A stretch of DNA of 6,032 nt. It comes from Pseudomonadota bacterium. GTDB lineage: Bacteria; Pseudomonadota; Gammaproteobacteria; Xanthomonadales; Xanthomonadaceae. The position numbers were made by a program, and so were the translations under genes. The DNA lies in assembly GCA_023453655.1 (NCBI GenBank), contig JAEXTE010000282.1:1-6032 (forward strand), given 5' to 3'. The notes under the pieces were generated by a model, which was not told the origin of the DNA, made no database searches, and saw only the letters and a list, made by a program, of their open reading frames with translations. This document shows, in pieces, positions 1-5,631 of this stretch (positions are counted from its first letter, which is position 1; each line of letters opens with the position of its first letter).

Positions 1-1043
1 GCCGGCATGACCGAGATCCGCACCGAGACGTCGTTCTTGTACGGCACGTAGGGCGCCAGGCTTTCGGTGATGCCCTCGCGCAGGCGCCAGAGCTGCGCGG
101 CCTGGGCCTGGCTCTGGCTGATCACCCCGTCCAGCACCCAGCCCTCGCCCACGCAGTGCTCGAAAGCCGCCAGCGCGGCCGCTTCCCCGGCTTCGCCGGC
201 GGCGAACTCGGTGACCACGTAATAGGGATAGGTCTCGCCGAATGGATTCTGCCCGCCATGCGCGGTCACGTGGTGCAGGGCGCGATCGGTGAAGAACTCG
301 AACGCTTCCAGCTGCAGCCGCGCGCGCAGGCTGGCGAAGACCTGCATCAGCGCCGCGAAATCCGGCAGCGCCAGCAGCATCACGCTGGTCGGCGGCGGTG
401 GATCGGTGAGCCGCAGCGTGGCCTCGACGATGATGCCCAGGGTGCCTTCGGAAGCGACCATCAGGTGGCGCAGGTCGTAGCCGCTGGAATTCTTGACCAG
501 GCCGCGGCCGAGCTCGAGCAGCACGCCGCGGCCATCGACCACCTTCAGGCCGGCCACCCATTCGCGGGTGTTTCCGTAGCGGATCACGCGGATGCCGCCG
601 GCATTGGTGGCGATGTTGCCGCCGATGCTGCACGAACCGCGCGCGGCGAAATCGACCGGATACGCCAGCCCGTGCTCGCGCGCCGCGTTGTGCACCGCCT
701 CCAGCGCGATACCGGCCTGCACGGTCAGGCTGCGGTCGATGGGATCGAAGCCCAGCACGCGGTTCATCCGCTCCAGGCTCAGCACCAGCTCGCCGTTGGC
801 CGCGACGGCGCCGCCGGACAGTCCGGTGCGGCCGCCCGACGGCACGATGGCCACGGCGTGCTCGCGCGCCCAGCGCACGACCGCCTGCACCTGCTCCACC
901 GAGGTCGGCAGCGCGATCGCCAGCGGCGCCGGCGTCCAGCGCCGGGTCCAGTCGCGGCCGTAGTGTTCGAGGTCGGCGGCGTCGGTCAGCAGGCGCAGTT
1001 CGGGCAGGGCCTGCGCGAGCGCGGCCAGGCGCGGATCGGTCAT
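1..1043 (-). CDS. FAD-binding oxidase, probable D-2-hydroxyglutarate dehydrogenase (partial, 3' end outside window)
   Basis: This is a flavoprotein of the GlcD / D-2-hydroxyglutarate dehydrogenase / D-lactate dehydrogenase group, which oxidises D-2-hydroxy acids with FAD and passes the electrons to a carrier. The first 347 residues are present; the family is usually about 460 residues, so roughly a quarter is missing past base 1. The PCMH-type FAD domain spans about residues 37-215: the pyrophosphate-binding loop PSGGRTGLSGGAV (68-80), GSCSIGGNIATNAGG (136-150) and SGYDLRHLMVASEGTLGI (187-204). The C-terminal FAD-oxidase domain begins near residue 220 and includes the YKNDVSVRIS segment (335-344). 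The ATG at 1041-1043 is chosen because homology-like sequence begins soon after it and the nearest upstream ATG (1114-1116) is out of frame. No Shine-Dalgarno is visible; the bases before the start are pyrimidine-rich. It diverges from serA, which favours D-2-hydroxyglutarate as substrate. Glycolate or D-lactate remain possible. The family is firm; the substrate is inferred from context. Confidence 0.85.
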   Translation of the reverse strand, partial: MTDPRLAALAQALPELRLLTDAADLEHYGRDWTRRWTPAPLAIALPTSVEQVQAVVRWAREHAVAIVPSGGRTGLSGGAVAANGELVLSLERMNRVLGFDPIDRSLTVQAGIALEAVHNAAREHGLAYPVDFAARGSCSIGGNIATNAGGIRVIRYGNTREWVAGLKVVDGRGVLLELGRGLVKNSSGYDLRHLMVASEGTLGIIVEATLRLTDPPPPTSVMLLALPDFAALMQVFASLRARLQLEAFEFFTDRALHHVTAHGGQNPFGETYPYYVVTEFAAGEAGEAAALAAFEHCVGEGWVLDGVISQSQAQAAQLWRLREGITESLAPYVPYKNDVSVRISVMP

Positions 1044-1154
1044 GGGAAGAGCGCGCGTCGTGGGGAGCGCAAGCGTGCCAGCCAGGACCTGACGCGTCCA
1101 GCAGGCGCACGTCCATGCGCCCCCTGAACGTGGCGCCCGCGGCGACACCGTTTC

Positions 1155-1191
1155 CGGCGCAACAAAAAAGCGCGTTCCCAGTGTTGCGCTG
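1155..1191. repeat. Inverted repeat, wide spacing, in the divergent promoter region
   Basis: CGGCGCAACA (1155-1164) and TGTTGCGCTG (1182-1191) are inverted copies matching at 9 of 10 positions, including an 8-base perfect core (GCGCAACA/TGTTGCGC), with a 17-base spacer. The spacer contains an A6 run and is the most AT-rich part of this intergenic region. The arms resemble those of a second inverted repeat at 1216-1240. It could be a regulator operator or a stem in a transcript; the sequence alone does not decide. Confidence 0.4.
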
Positions 1192-1215
1192 GACGTGGAC
1201 CGGCGTTCCGCGCGA

Positions 1216-1240
1216 CGGTGCAATGATCGCTGCTGCACTG
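1216..1240. repeat. Inverted repeat, short spacing, just upstream of the candidate serA promoter
   Basis: CGGTGCAATG (1216-1225) and TGCTGCACTG (1231-1240) form an imperfect inverted repeat with a perfect GTGCA/TGCAC core and a 5-base spacer between the 10-base arms. Written in one orientation, these arms and those at 1155-1191 all fit CRGYGCARYR. The centre lies about 36 bases upstream of the -10-like element at 1264-1269, a plausible place for a transcription factor. No regulator gene is in the window to assign it to. Confidence 0.4.
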
Positions 1241-1260
1241 CGGAAACGCCCGCCGTCATC

Positions 1261-1269
1261 TGGAATAAT
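1261..1269 (+). promoter_or_regulatory. Candidate extended -10 promoter element for serA
   Basis: TGG followed by AATAAT (hexamer 1264-1269) matches five of six bases of the sigma-70 -10 hexamer, with a TG one base upstream as in extended -10 promoters. It stands out in very GC-rich DNA. No convincing -35 hexamer occurs 16-18 bases upstream, which extended -10 promoters can tolerate. Transcription would start near 1276, placing the ATG at 1304 about 28 bases into the message and ruling out the more upstream in-frame ATGs for this transcript. Confidence 0.35.
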
Positions 1270-1303
1270 GCGGGGCTCCCCTCGCCGCCGGATGCCCGCC
1301 CGC

Positions 1304-2545
1304 ATGACGCTCTCGAAGACCTCGTTCCCGAAGCAGGACATCCGCGTCGTCCTGTTCGAAGGCATCAGCCAGAGCGCGGTCGAGGTGTTCCGGGCGGCCG
1401 GCTACGAGCAGGTCGAACTGCTGTCCAAGTCGCTGGCGGGCGACGAGCTGAAGCAGAAGCTGGCCAACGCCCACATCGTCGGCATCCGCTCGCGCACCCA
1501 GCTCACCGCCGACGTGCTGGCCGAGGCGCGCAAGCTGCTCACCATCGGCTGCTTCTGCATCGGCACCAACCAGGTCGACCTGGAAGCGGCCGAACTGGCC
1601 GGCATCCCGGTCTTCAACGCGCCCTACTCCAACACCCGCAGCGTGGCGGAGCTGGTGGTGGCGGAGGCGATCATGCTGATGCGCGGGATCCCGCTGAAGA
1701 ACGCCGAGTGCCATCGCGGCGGGTGGAGCAAGTCGGCGCTGGGCAGCCACGAGGTGCGCGGCAAGACCCTGGGCATCATCGGCTACGGGCACATTGGCAC
1801 CCAGGTCGGCGTGCTGGCCGAATCGCTGGGCATGCACGTGGTCTTCCACGACATCGAAACCAAGCTCTCGCTCGGCAACGCGCGCGCCGCGGCCAGCCTC
1901 GACGACCTGCTCGAGCGTTCCGACATCGTCACCCTGCACGTGCCGGAAACCCCCGCCACCCAGATGATGTTCGGTGCTGCGCAGATCGCGCGGATGAAAC
2001 CCGGTGCGCACCTGATCAACGCCTCGCGCGGCACCGTGGTCGACATCGACGCGCTTGCTGCCGCGCTGGAATCGGGCCATGTCGGCGGCGCCGCGGTGGA
2101 CGTGTTCCCGGTCGAGCCCAAGGGCAACGGCGATGCGTTCGAATCGCCGCTTACCCGCTACGACAACGTGATCCTGACCCCGCACGTCGGCGGCAGCACG
2201 CTGGAAGCGCAGGACAACATCGGCACCGAGGTCGCGGCCAAGCTGGTGCGCTACAGCGACAACGGCAGCACGCTCTCGGCGGTGAACTTCCCCGAGGTGA
2301 CCCTGCCCGAGCACGCCGGCAGCCATCGCATCCTGCACATCCACCGCAACGTGCCTGGCGTGCTGTCGCGGATCAACGAACTGTTCTCGCGCGAGGGCGT
2401 CAACATCGACGGCCAGTTCCTGCGCACCGACGCCAAGGTGGGCTACGTGGTGATCGACATCGCCTCCACGCCCGAGATCACGGGCCGCCTGCGATCGGCG
2501 CTCAACGGCATCGAGGGCACCCTGCGCACGCGCGTGCTCTACTGA
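1304..2545 (+). CDS. serA: D-3-phosphoglycerate dehydrogenase
   Basis: SerA oxidises 3-phosphoglycerate to 3-phosphohydroxypyruvate with NAD+, the committed step of cytosolic L-serine synthesis. With the ATG at 1304 it has 413 residues, close to the 410 of E. coli SerA, and closely resembles it throughout. Visible features: split substrate-binding domain with IGCFCIGTNQVDL (81-93); Rossmann motif GYGHIG (160-165) followed by acidic D183 for NAD(H); catalytic R242 (NASRG), E271 (VEP) and H294 (PHVGG); C-terminal ACT domain from about 340. H347, N349 and N367 align with the residues that bind serine in the E. coli ACT domain, so serine feedback inhibition is expected. The frame is open back to 1115, but the extra 63 residues are Pro/Arg/Ala-rich, unlike SerA, and cross the likely promoter. 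ATG 1292 is a less likely alternative. No clear Shine-Dalgarno precedes either. It diverges from the D-2-hydroxyglutarate dehydrogenase-like gene, and an HAD phosphatase follows 87 bases downstream. Confidence 0.96.
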   Translation: MTLSKTSFPKQDIRVVLFEGISQSAVEVFRAAGYEQVELLSKSLAGDELKQKLANAHIVGIRSRTQLTADVLAEARKLLTIGCFCIGTNQVDLEAAELAGIPVFNAPYSNTRSVAELVVAEAIMLMRGIPLKNAECHRGGWSKSALGSHEVRGKTLGIIGYGHIGTQVGVLAESLGMHVVFHDIETKLSLGNARAAASLDDLLERSDIVTLHVPETPATQMMFGAAQIARMKPGAHLINASRGTVVDIDALAAALESGHVGGAAVDVFPVEPKGNGDAFESPLTRYDNVILTPHVGGSTLEAQDNIGTEVAAKLVRYSDNGSTLSAVNFPEVTLPEHAGSHRILHIHRNVPGVLSRINELFSREGVNIDGQFLRTDAKVGYVVIDIASTPEITGRLRSALNGIEGTLRTRVLY

Positions 2546-2563
2546 GCGCGCCGATGCGTTGAC

Positions 2564-2586
2564 GCCGGCGCCGCATGCGGCCCGGC
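2564..2586. other. GC-rich palindrome between serA and the HAD gene
   Basis: A perfect 12-base palindrome GCCGCATGCGGC (2570-2581) is flanked by GCCGG (2564-2568) and CCGGC (2582-2586), so the paired region extends to 11 base pairs with one bulged C at 2569. No T-run follows, so it does not look like an intrinsic terminator. It may be a transcript-stabilising stem, a protein site or a chance result of high GC. Confidence 0.3.
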
Positions 2587-2618
2587 ATGATGGCGGTCCC
2601 GCCCTCCATCCGCCCGCC

Positions 2619-2625
2619 AGAGGAG
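2619..2625 (+). promoter_or_regulatory. Ribosome binding site of the HAD hydrolase
   Basis: AGAGGAG is a strong Shine-Dalgarno match ending 7 bases before the ATG at 2633. It favours that start over the in-frame ATG at 2642, which would be 16 bases away. It is the best ribosome binding site in the window. Confidence 0.75.
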
Positions 2626-2632
2626 CCGCGCC

Positions 2633-3316
2633 ATGCCCCGCATGTCCACCGCCTTCCTGTTCGACCTCGACGGCACCCTCGTCGACAGCGTCTACCAGCA
2701 CGTGCTGGCCTGGAAGGAAGCGCTGGACCGCGAGGGCGTGGACCTGTCGGTCTGGCGCATCCACCGCAAGATCGGCATGAGCGGTGGCCTGTTCACCAAC
2801 ATCCTGCTGCGCGAGACCGGGCTCGACATCACTCCCGAACGGCTCGAGCGCCTGCGCGCCTGGCATGCCGAGGCCTACAACCGCCAGGCGGCTGCCGGCG
2901 CGATCCGCCCGCTGCCCGGCGCGCCCGAACTGCTGGCCCACCTCAGCGCCGAAGGCATTCCCTGGGCCATCGCCACCAGCGGCCGCATGGAAACCGCGGC
3001 ACCCAACATCGCCGCGCTCGGGGTGGATCCGGCGGCGATTCCGGTGGTCACCCGCGACCAGGTGCGCTACGCCAAGCCCGACCCGGACCTGTTCCTCGCC
3101 GCGGCCGAGCGTCTGGGCGTGGACATTGCCCATTCGCTAGTGATCGGCGACAGCATCTGGGACATGCTGGCCGCGCAGCGCGCCCGCTCGCTGGGCGTGG
3201 GCCTGCTTTCCGGCGGCTACGGGCGCGAGGAACTCGAGCGCTCCGGCGCGTTCCGCGTGTACGACGATCCGGCCGACCTGCTGCGCCACATCGACGAGGT
3301 CGCCGCGCGACGCTGA
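2633..3316 (+). CDS. HAD-superfamily hydrolase (phosphoglycolate phosphatase-like phosphatase)
   Basis: This 227-residue protein has all four haloacid dehalogenase motifs and should be a soluble Mg2+-dependent phosphatase of subfamily IA. Motif I is DLDGT (D11 nucleophile, D13 general acid/base); motif II is ATSG (T115 or S116 as the phosphate-binding hydroxyl); motif III is K148 in YAKPDPD; motif IV is GDSIWDM with D173 and D177 as metal ligands. An alpha-helical C1 cap lies at about 19-100 and holds KIGMSGGLF, probably contacting substrate. Length suits the Gph / beta-phosphoglucomutase-like group. A strong ribosome binding site fixes the start. It follows serA on the same strand after 87 bases without a terminator, so co-transcription is possible. 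It does not look like a typical SerB; the substrate could be phosphoglycolate, a sugar phosphate or a side product of metabolism. The superfamily is certain, the substrate is not. Confidence 0.92.
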   Translation: MPRMSTAFLFDLDGTLVDSVYQHVLAWKEALDREGVDLSVWRIHRKIGMSGGLFTNILLRETGLDITPERLERLRAWHAEAYNRQAAAGAIRPLPGAPELLAHLSAEGIPWAIATSGRMETAAPNIAALGVDPAAIPVVTRDQVRYAKPDPDLFLAAAERLGVDIAHSLVIGDSIWDMLAAQRARSLGVGLLSGGYGREELERSGAFRVYDDPADLLRHIDEVAARR

Positions 3317-3325
3317 CCGCGTGCG

Positions 3326-3919
3326 CTAGCGGCCGCCGCGTTCCAGCCAGCGCCGCGCCATCCTCCGCAGCGATGCGTCCGCGGCGCCGTCCGCGGCGAT
3401 CGCGCCGATGTCGCGCCAGGCCAGCGCCAGCGATTCCTCGCTCACGACGAAGGCTTCGCTCGCACCGGCGCGGACCACATAGCGCACGTCGTAGTGCCAG
3501 TGCCCCGGCACGCCCTTGTGCCTGGGAATCCAGTGCCGGTCGAGGTCGTAGATCTCCGGGTCGGCCCGCAGTCCGGCAAGGCCGGATTCTTCCTCCGCCT
3601 CGCGCAGCGCGACCCTGCGCAAGTCGCGGTCGCCGTCGGCGTGGCCGCCGAGCTGCACCCAGATACCGAGCTTGCGGTGGTGCGTGAGCAGGACGCGGGC
3701 GCCGGCGCGGTCGACCAGCCAGGCCGAGGCGGTGAAGTGTCCATCCAGGCGCCCGCGCAGGAATGCCGCATCGCCATCGTCCAGCAGCGCCACGAACCCG
3801 GCGGCGACCGGCGCCTGCGCAGGATGGCGATCGGCATAGCACCGGAGGGCGTCGGCCAGCGGATCGGCCTCGCTCCGCTGGCCGGACACGCCGGTCCCGA
3901 TCACAGTGTCATAGGTCAT
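3326..3919 (-). CDS. NUDIX hydrolase
   Basis: A soluble 197-residue enzyme of the NUDIX superfamily, which hydrolyses nucleoside diphosphates linked to another group (X), with Mg2+ or Mn2+. The NUDIX box runs from G92 to L114: GHADGD, then REAEEESGL, keeping catalytic and metal-binding E107, E110 and E111. The first Glu of the consensus (GX5E) is replaced by R98, with D97 beside it. Before the box, GHFTASAWLVD (60-70) forms the first strand of the fold, and LTHHRKLGIWVQLGG leads into the box. After it comes a His-rich segment, HKGVPGHWHYDVRY (134-147). The ATG at 3917-3919 is preferred because the protein length fits this family; the frame stays open to 4042, and a GTG at 3944-3946 is an alternative. 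No strong Shine-Dalgarno is seen. It ends 9 bases from the convergent HAD gene and diverges from the permease. The substrate is unknown. Confidence 0.88.
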   Translation of the reverse strand: MTYDTVIGTGVSGQRSEADPLADALRCYADRHPAQAPVAAGFVALLDDGDAAFLRGRLDGHFTASAWLVDRAGARVLLTHHRKLGIWVQLGGHADGDRDLRRVALREAEEESGLAGLRADPEIYDLDRHWIPRHKGVPGHWHYDVRYVVRAGASEAFVVSEESLALAWRDIGAIAADGAADASLRRMARRWLERGGR

Positions 3920-4032
3920 GGACGGGGATTGTCGCGCATCATCCACGCGCTTGTGCCCCGGATCGGCGTTTGGCAAGGTAGCAGCGGTAACGATCCGCGG
4001 CCGACCCCCAGCGGCGTGCTCCGTCCATCTCC

Positions 4033-4037
4033 AGGGA
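4033..4037 (+). promoter_or_regulatory. Ribosome binding site of the amino acid permease
   Basis: AGGGA lies 7 bases before the ATG at 4045, a good spacing that supports that start codon. No convincing -35/-10 pair was found in the 125-base divergent region upstream. Confidence 0.55.
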
Positions 4038-4044
4038 ACCATCG

Positions 4045-5550
4045 ATGTCGAAGAGTCTGTTCAGGGTCAAGCCGGTCGAGCCGGCGCCGCACGTGGATGC
4101 CGGCGAACCGGTCGAGGGCTCCCTGCACGGGGAGGCGACGCTCAAGCGCACCCTGACCGCGCGCCACCTCGTACTGCTCGGCGTCGGTGCCGTGATCGGC
4201 GCGGGCATCTTCGTGCTCACCGGCCAGGCCGCGGCCAACCACGCGGGTCCCGCGATCATGCTCAGCTTCGTGCTGGCCGGCTTCGCCTGCGCCATGGCGG
4301 GCCTGTGCTACGCCGAGTTCGCCTCGATGATGCCGGTGTCCGGCAGCGCCTATTCCTATTCCTACGCCACGCTGGGCGAATGGGTGGCCTGGTTCATCGG
4401 CTGGTGCCTGGTACTGGAGTACCTGTTCGCCTCGTCCACGGTGGCGGTGGGCTGGTCGGGCTACCTGGTGAGCTTCCTCACCTCCACCCTCGGCCTGCCC
4501 TTCCCCGCGGAACTGGCGACCGCGCCGATCACCTGGGCCAACGGCGCCTTCGTCGCCACGGAAGGCATCATCAACCTGCCGGCGGTGCTGATCGTCGCGG
4601 CCGTCAGCGGCCTGTGCTACGTGGGCATCACCCAGTCCGCCTTCGTCAATGCGATCATCGTGGCGATCAAGGTCGTGGTGATCGCCGCGTTCCTGGGCTT
4701 CGGCATCCAGTACGTGGACCCGGCCAACTGGACGCCCTTCATTCCCGAGAACACCGGCCCCGGCCAGTTCGGCATGGACGGCGTGTTCCGCGCGGCGACC
4801 ATCGTGTTCTTCGCCTACATCGGCTTCGACGCGGTCTCCACCGCCGCCGGCGAGGCCAAGAACCCCCAGCGGGACATGCCCAAGGGTATCCTCGGCTCGC
4901 TCGCGATCTGCACCATCATCTACATCGCCGTCTGCGCCGTGCTCACCGGCATGACCCACTACTCGCTGCTGAGTACGGCCAAGCCGGTCGCCACCGCGCT
5001 GGAGGAAGTGCTCAAGGCCGATCCGGGCGCCAGCGTCGGCTGGCTCAAGACCGCGGTCGAGATCGGCGCGATCGCCGGCCTGTCCTCGGTGATCCTGGTG
5101 ATGCTGATGGCGCAGCCGCGCATCTTCTACAGCATGTCGCGCGACGGCCTGCTGCCGAAGCTCTTCGGACGCGTCCACGCCAGGTACCAGACGCCCTACA
5201 TCGGCACGATCATCGTCGGCGTGGTGGCCTGCCTGCTGGCCGGCTTCATGCCGCTGAGCGGGCTGGGCGAACTGGTGTCGATGGGTACGCTGCTGGCGTT
5301 CGCCACCGTGTGCCTGGGCGTACTGGTGCTGCGCTATACGCGCCCCGACCTGACGCGCCCGTTCAAGGTGCCCGCGTTCTGGGTGATCTGCCCGCTGGGC
5401 GTGGTCGCCTGCCTGTTCCTGTTCCTGCAGTCGTTCGTCGAGCACTGGCAGATCTTCGTGGCATGGACCGTGCTCGGCCAGGTGATCTACTTCCTGTACG
5501 GGTACCGCAACAGCCGGCTCAATGCCGCGCCCGCCGTGCGCGCAGGTTGA
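4045..5550 (+). CDS. APC-superfamily amino acid permease (cationic amino acid transporter type)
   Basis: A 501-residue inner-membrane transporter expected to import amino acids by proton or cation coupling. About 12 hydrophobic segments are visible, near residues 41-61, 68-92, 111-145, 177-195, 199-221, 247-268, 281-303, 333-358, 385-401, 408-430, 443-463 and 467-485, after a hydrophilic cytoplasmic N-terminus of about 40 residues. GVGAVIGAGIFVLTG (46-60) is the broken TM1 helix that binds the amino acid backbone. AYIGFDAVSTAAGEAKNPQR (257-276) is the TM6 region typical of the CAT/YfnA branch; many relatives have Glu-Glu where this protein has Gly-Glu (269-270). AYSYSYATLGEW (102-113) is also typical of the branch. 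Length fits bacterial 12-TM members rather than 14-TM animal CATs. Substrate preference (Arg/Lys versus broad or neutral) cannot be read. It diverges from the NUDIX gene and is followed by an intrinsic terminator, so it is probably transcribed alone. Confidence 0.93.
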   Translation: MSKSLFRVKPVEPAPHVDAGEPVEGSLHGEATLKRTLTARHLVLLGVGAVIGAGIFVLTGQAAANHAGPAIMLSFVLAGFACAMAGLCYAEFASMMPVSGSAYSYSYATLGEWVAWFIGWCLVLEYLFASSTVAVGWSGYLVSFLTSTLGLPFPAELATAPITWANGAFVATEGIINLPAVLIVAAVSGLCYVGITQSAFVNAIIVAIKVVVIAAFLGFGIQYVDPANWTPFIPENTGPGQFGMDGVFRAATIVFFAYIGFDAVSTAAGEAKNPQRDMPKGILGSLAICTIIYIAVCAVLTGMTHYSLLSTAKPVATALEEVLKADPGASVGWLKTAVEIGAIAGLSSVILVMLMAQPRIFYSMSRDGLLPKLFGRVHARYQTPYIGTIIVGVVACLLAGFMPLSGLGELVSMGTLLAFATVCLGVLVLRYTRPDLTRPFKVPAFWVICPLGVVACLFLFLQSFVEHWQIFVAWTVLGQVIYFLYGYRNSRLNAAPAVRAG

Positions 5551-5557
5551 GTCCAAC

Positions 5558-5585
5558 GCGCGGGCCGCCTCGGCCCGCGCTTCTT
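5558..5585 (+). terminator. Intrinsic terminator after the permease gene
   Basis: GCGCGGGCCG (5558-5567) and CGGCCCGCGC (5571-5580) form a perfect 10-base-pair all-GC stem with a 3-base loop (CCT), followed by TTCTT. It begins 8 bases after the permease stop codon. The T-tract is short and interrupted, but the very strong stem makes termination likely. This separates the permease from the downstream antiporter. Confidence 0.8.
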
Positions 5586-5631
5586 CCATGGCGGCACCGC
5601 CATTCCCGACGCCCGACCCGCAGAGCGCCCC

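Noticed and set aside
156..1127. A 323-codon plus-strand open frame opposite the flavoprotein gene.
   Set aside because: The minus-strand frame carries clear FAD-binding motifs across the same bases; the plus-strand product is Gln/Arg/His/Ala-rich without a domain.
1115..1303. An N-terminal extension of SerA by 63 residues.
   Set aside because: The extension is Pro/Arg/Ala-rich, unlike known SerA N-termini, and overlaps the inverted repeats and the likely promoter. From 1304 the length matches E. coli SerA closely.
2526..2537. A 12-base palindrome GCACGCGCGTGC near the end of serA.
   Set aside because: It lies inside the conserved C-terminal codons (RTRVLY) and is explained by Arg/Val codon choice in GC-rich DNA.
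1256..3133. A 625-codon open frame on the minus strand across serA and most of the HAD gene.
   Set aside because: Low-complexity, Arg/Ala/Gly/His/Val-rich composition and no motifs. Both plus-strand genes have complete catalytic signatures, so this is a GC-driven shadow.
3317..3340. A terminator between the convergent HAD and NUDIX genes.
   Set aside because: Only 9 bases separate the stop codons, and the short palindromes there (such as GCGGCCGC) have no usable stem plus T-tract in either direction.
3951..3994. Possible promoters for the permease (TTGTGC, TTGGCA, TAACGAT) and a sigma-54-like TGGCAAG.
   Set aside because: No pair has acceptable spacing: TTGGCA to TAACGA is only 12 bases, the hexamer downstream of TTGTGC is poor, and no GC/TTGC element follows TGGCAAG at sigma-54 distance.
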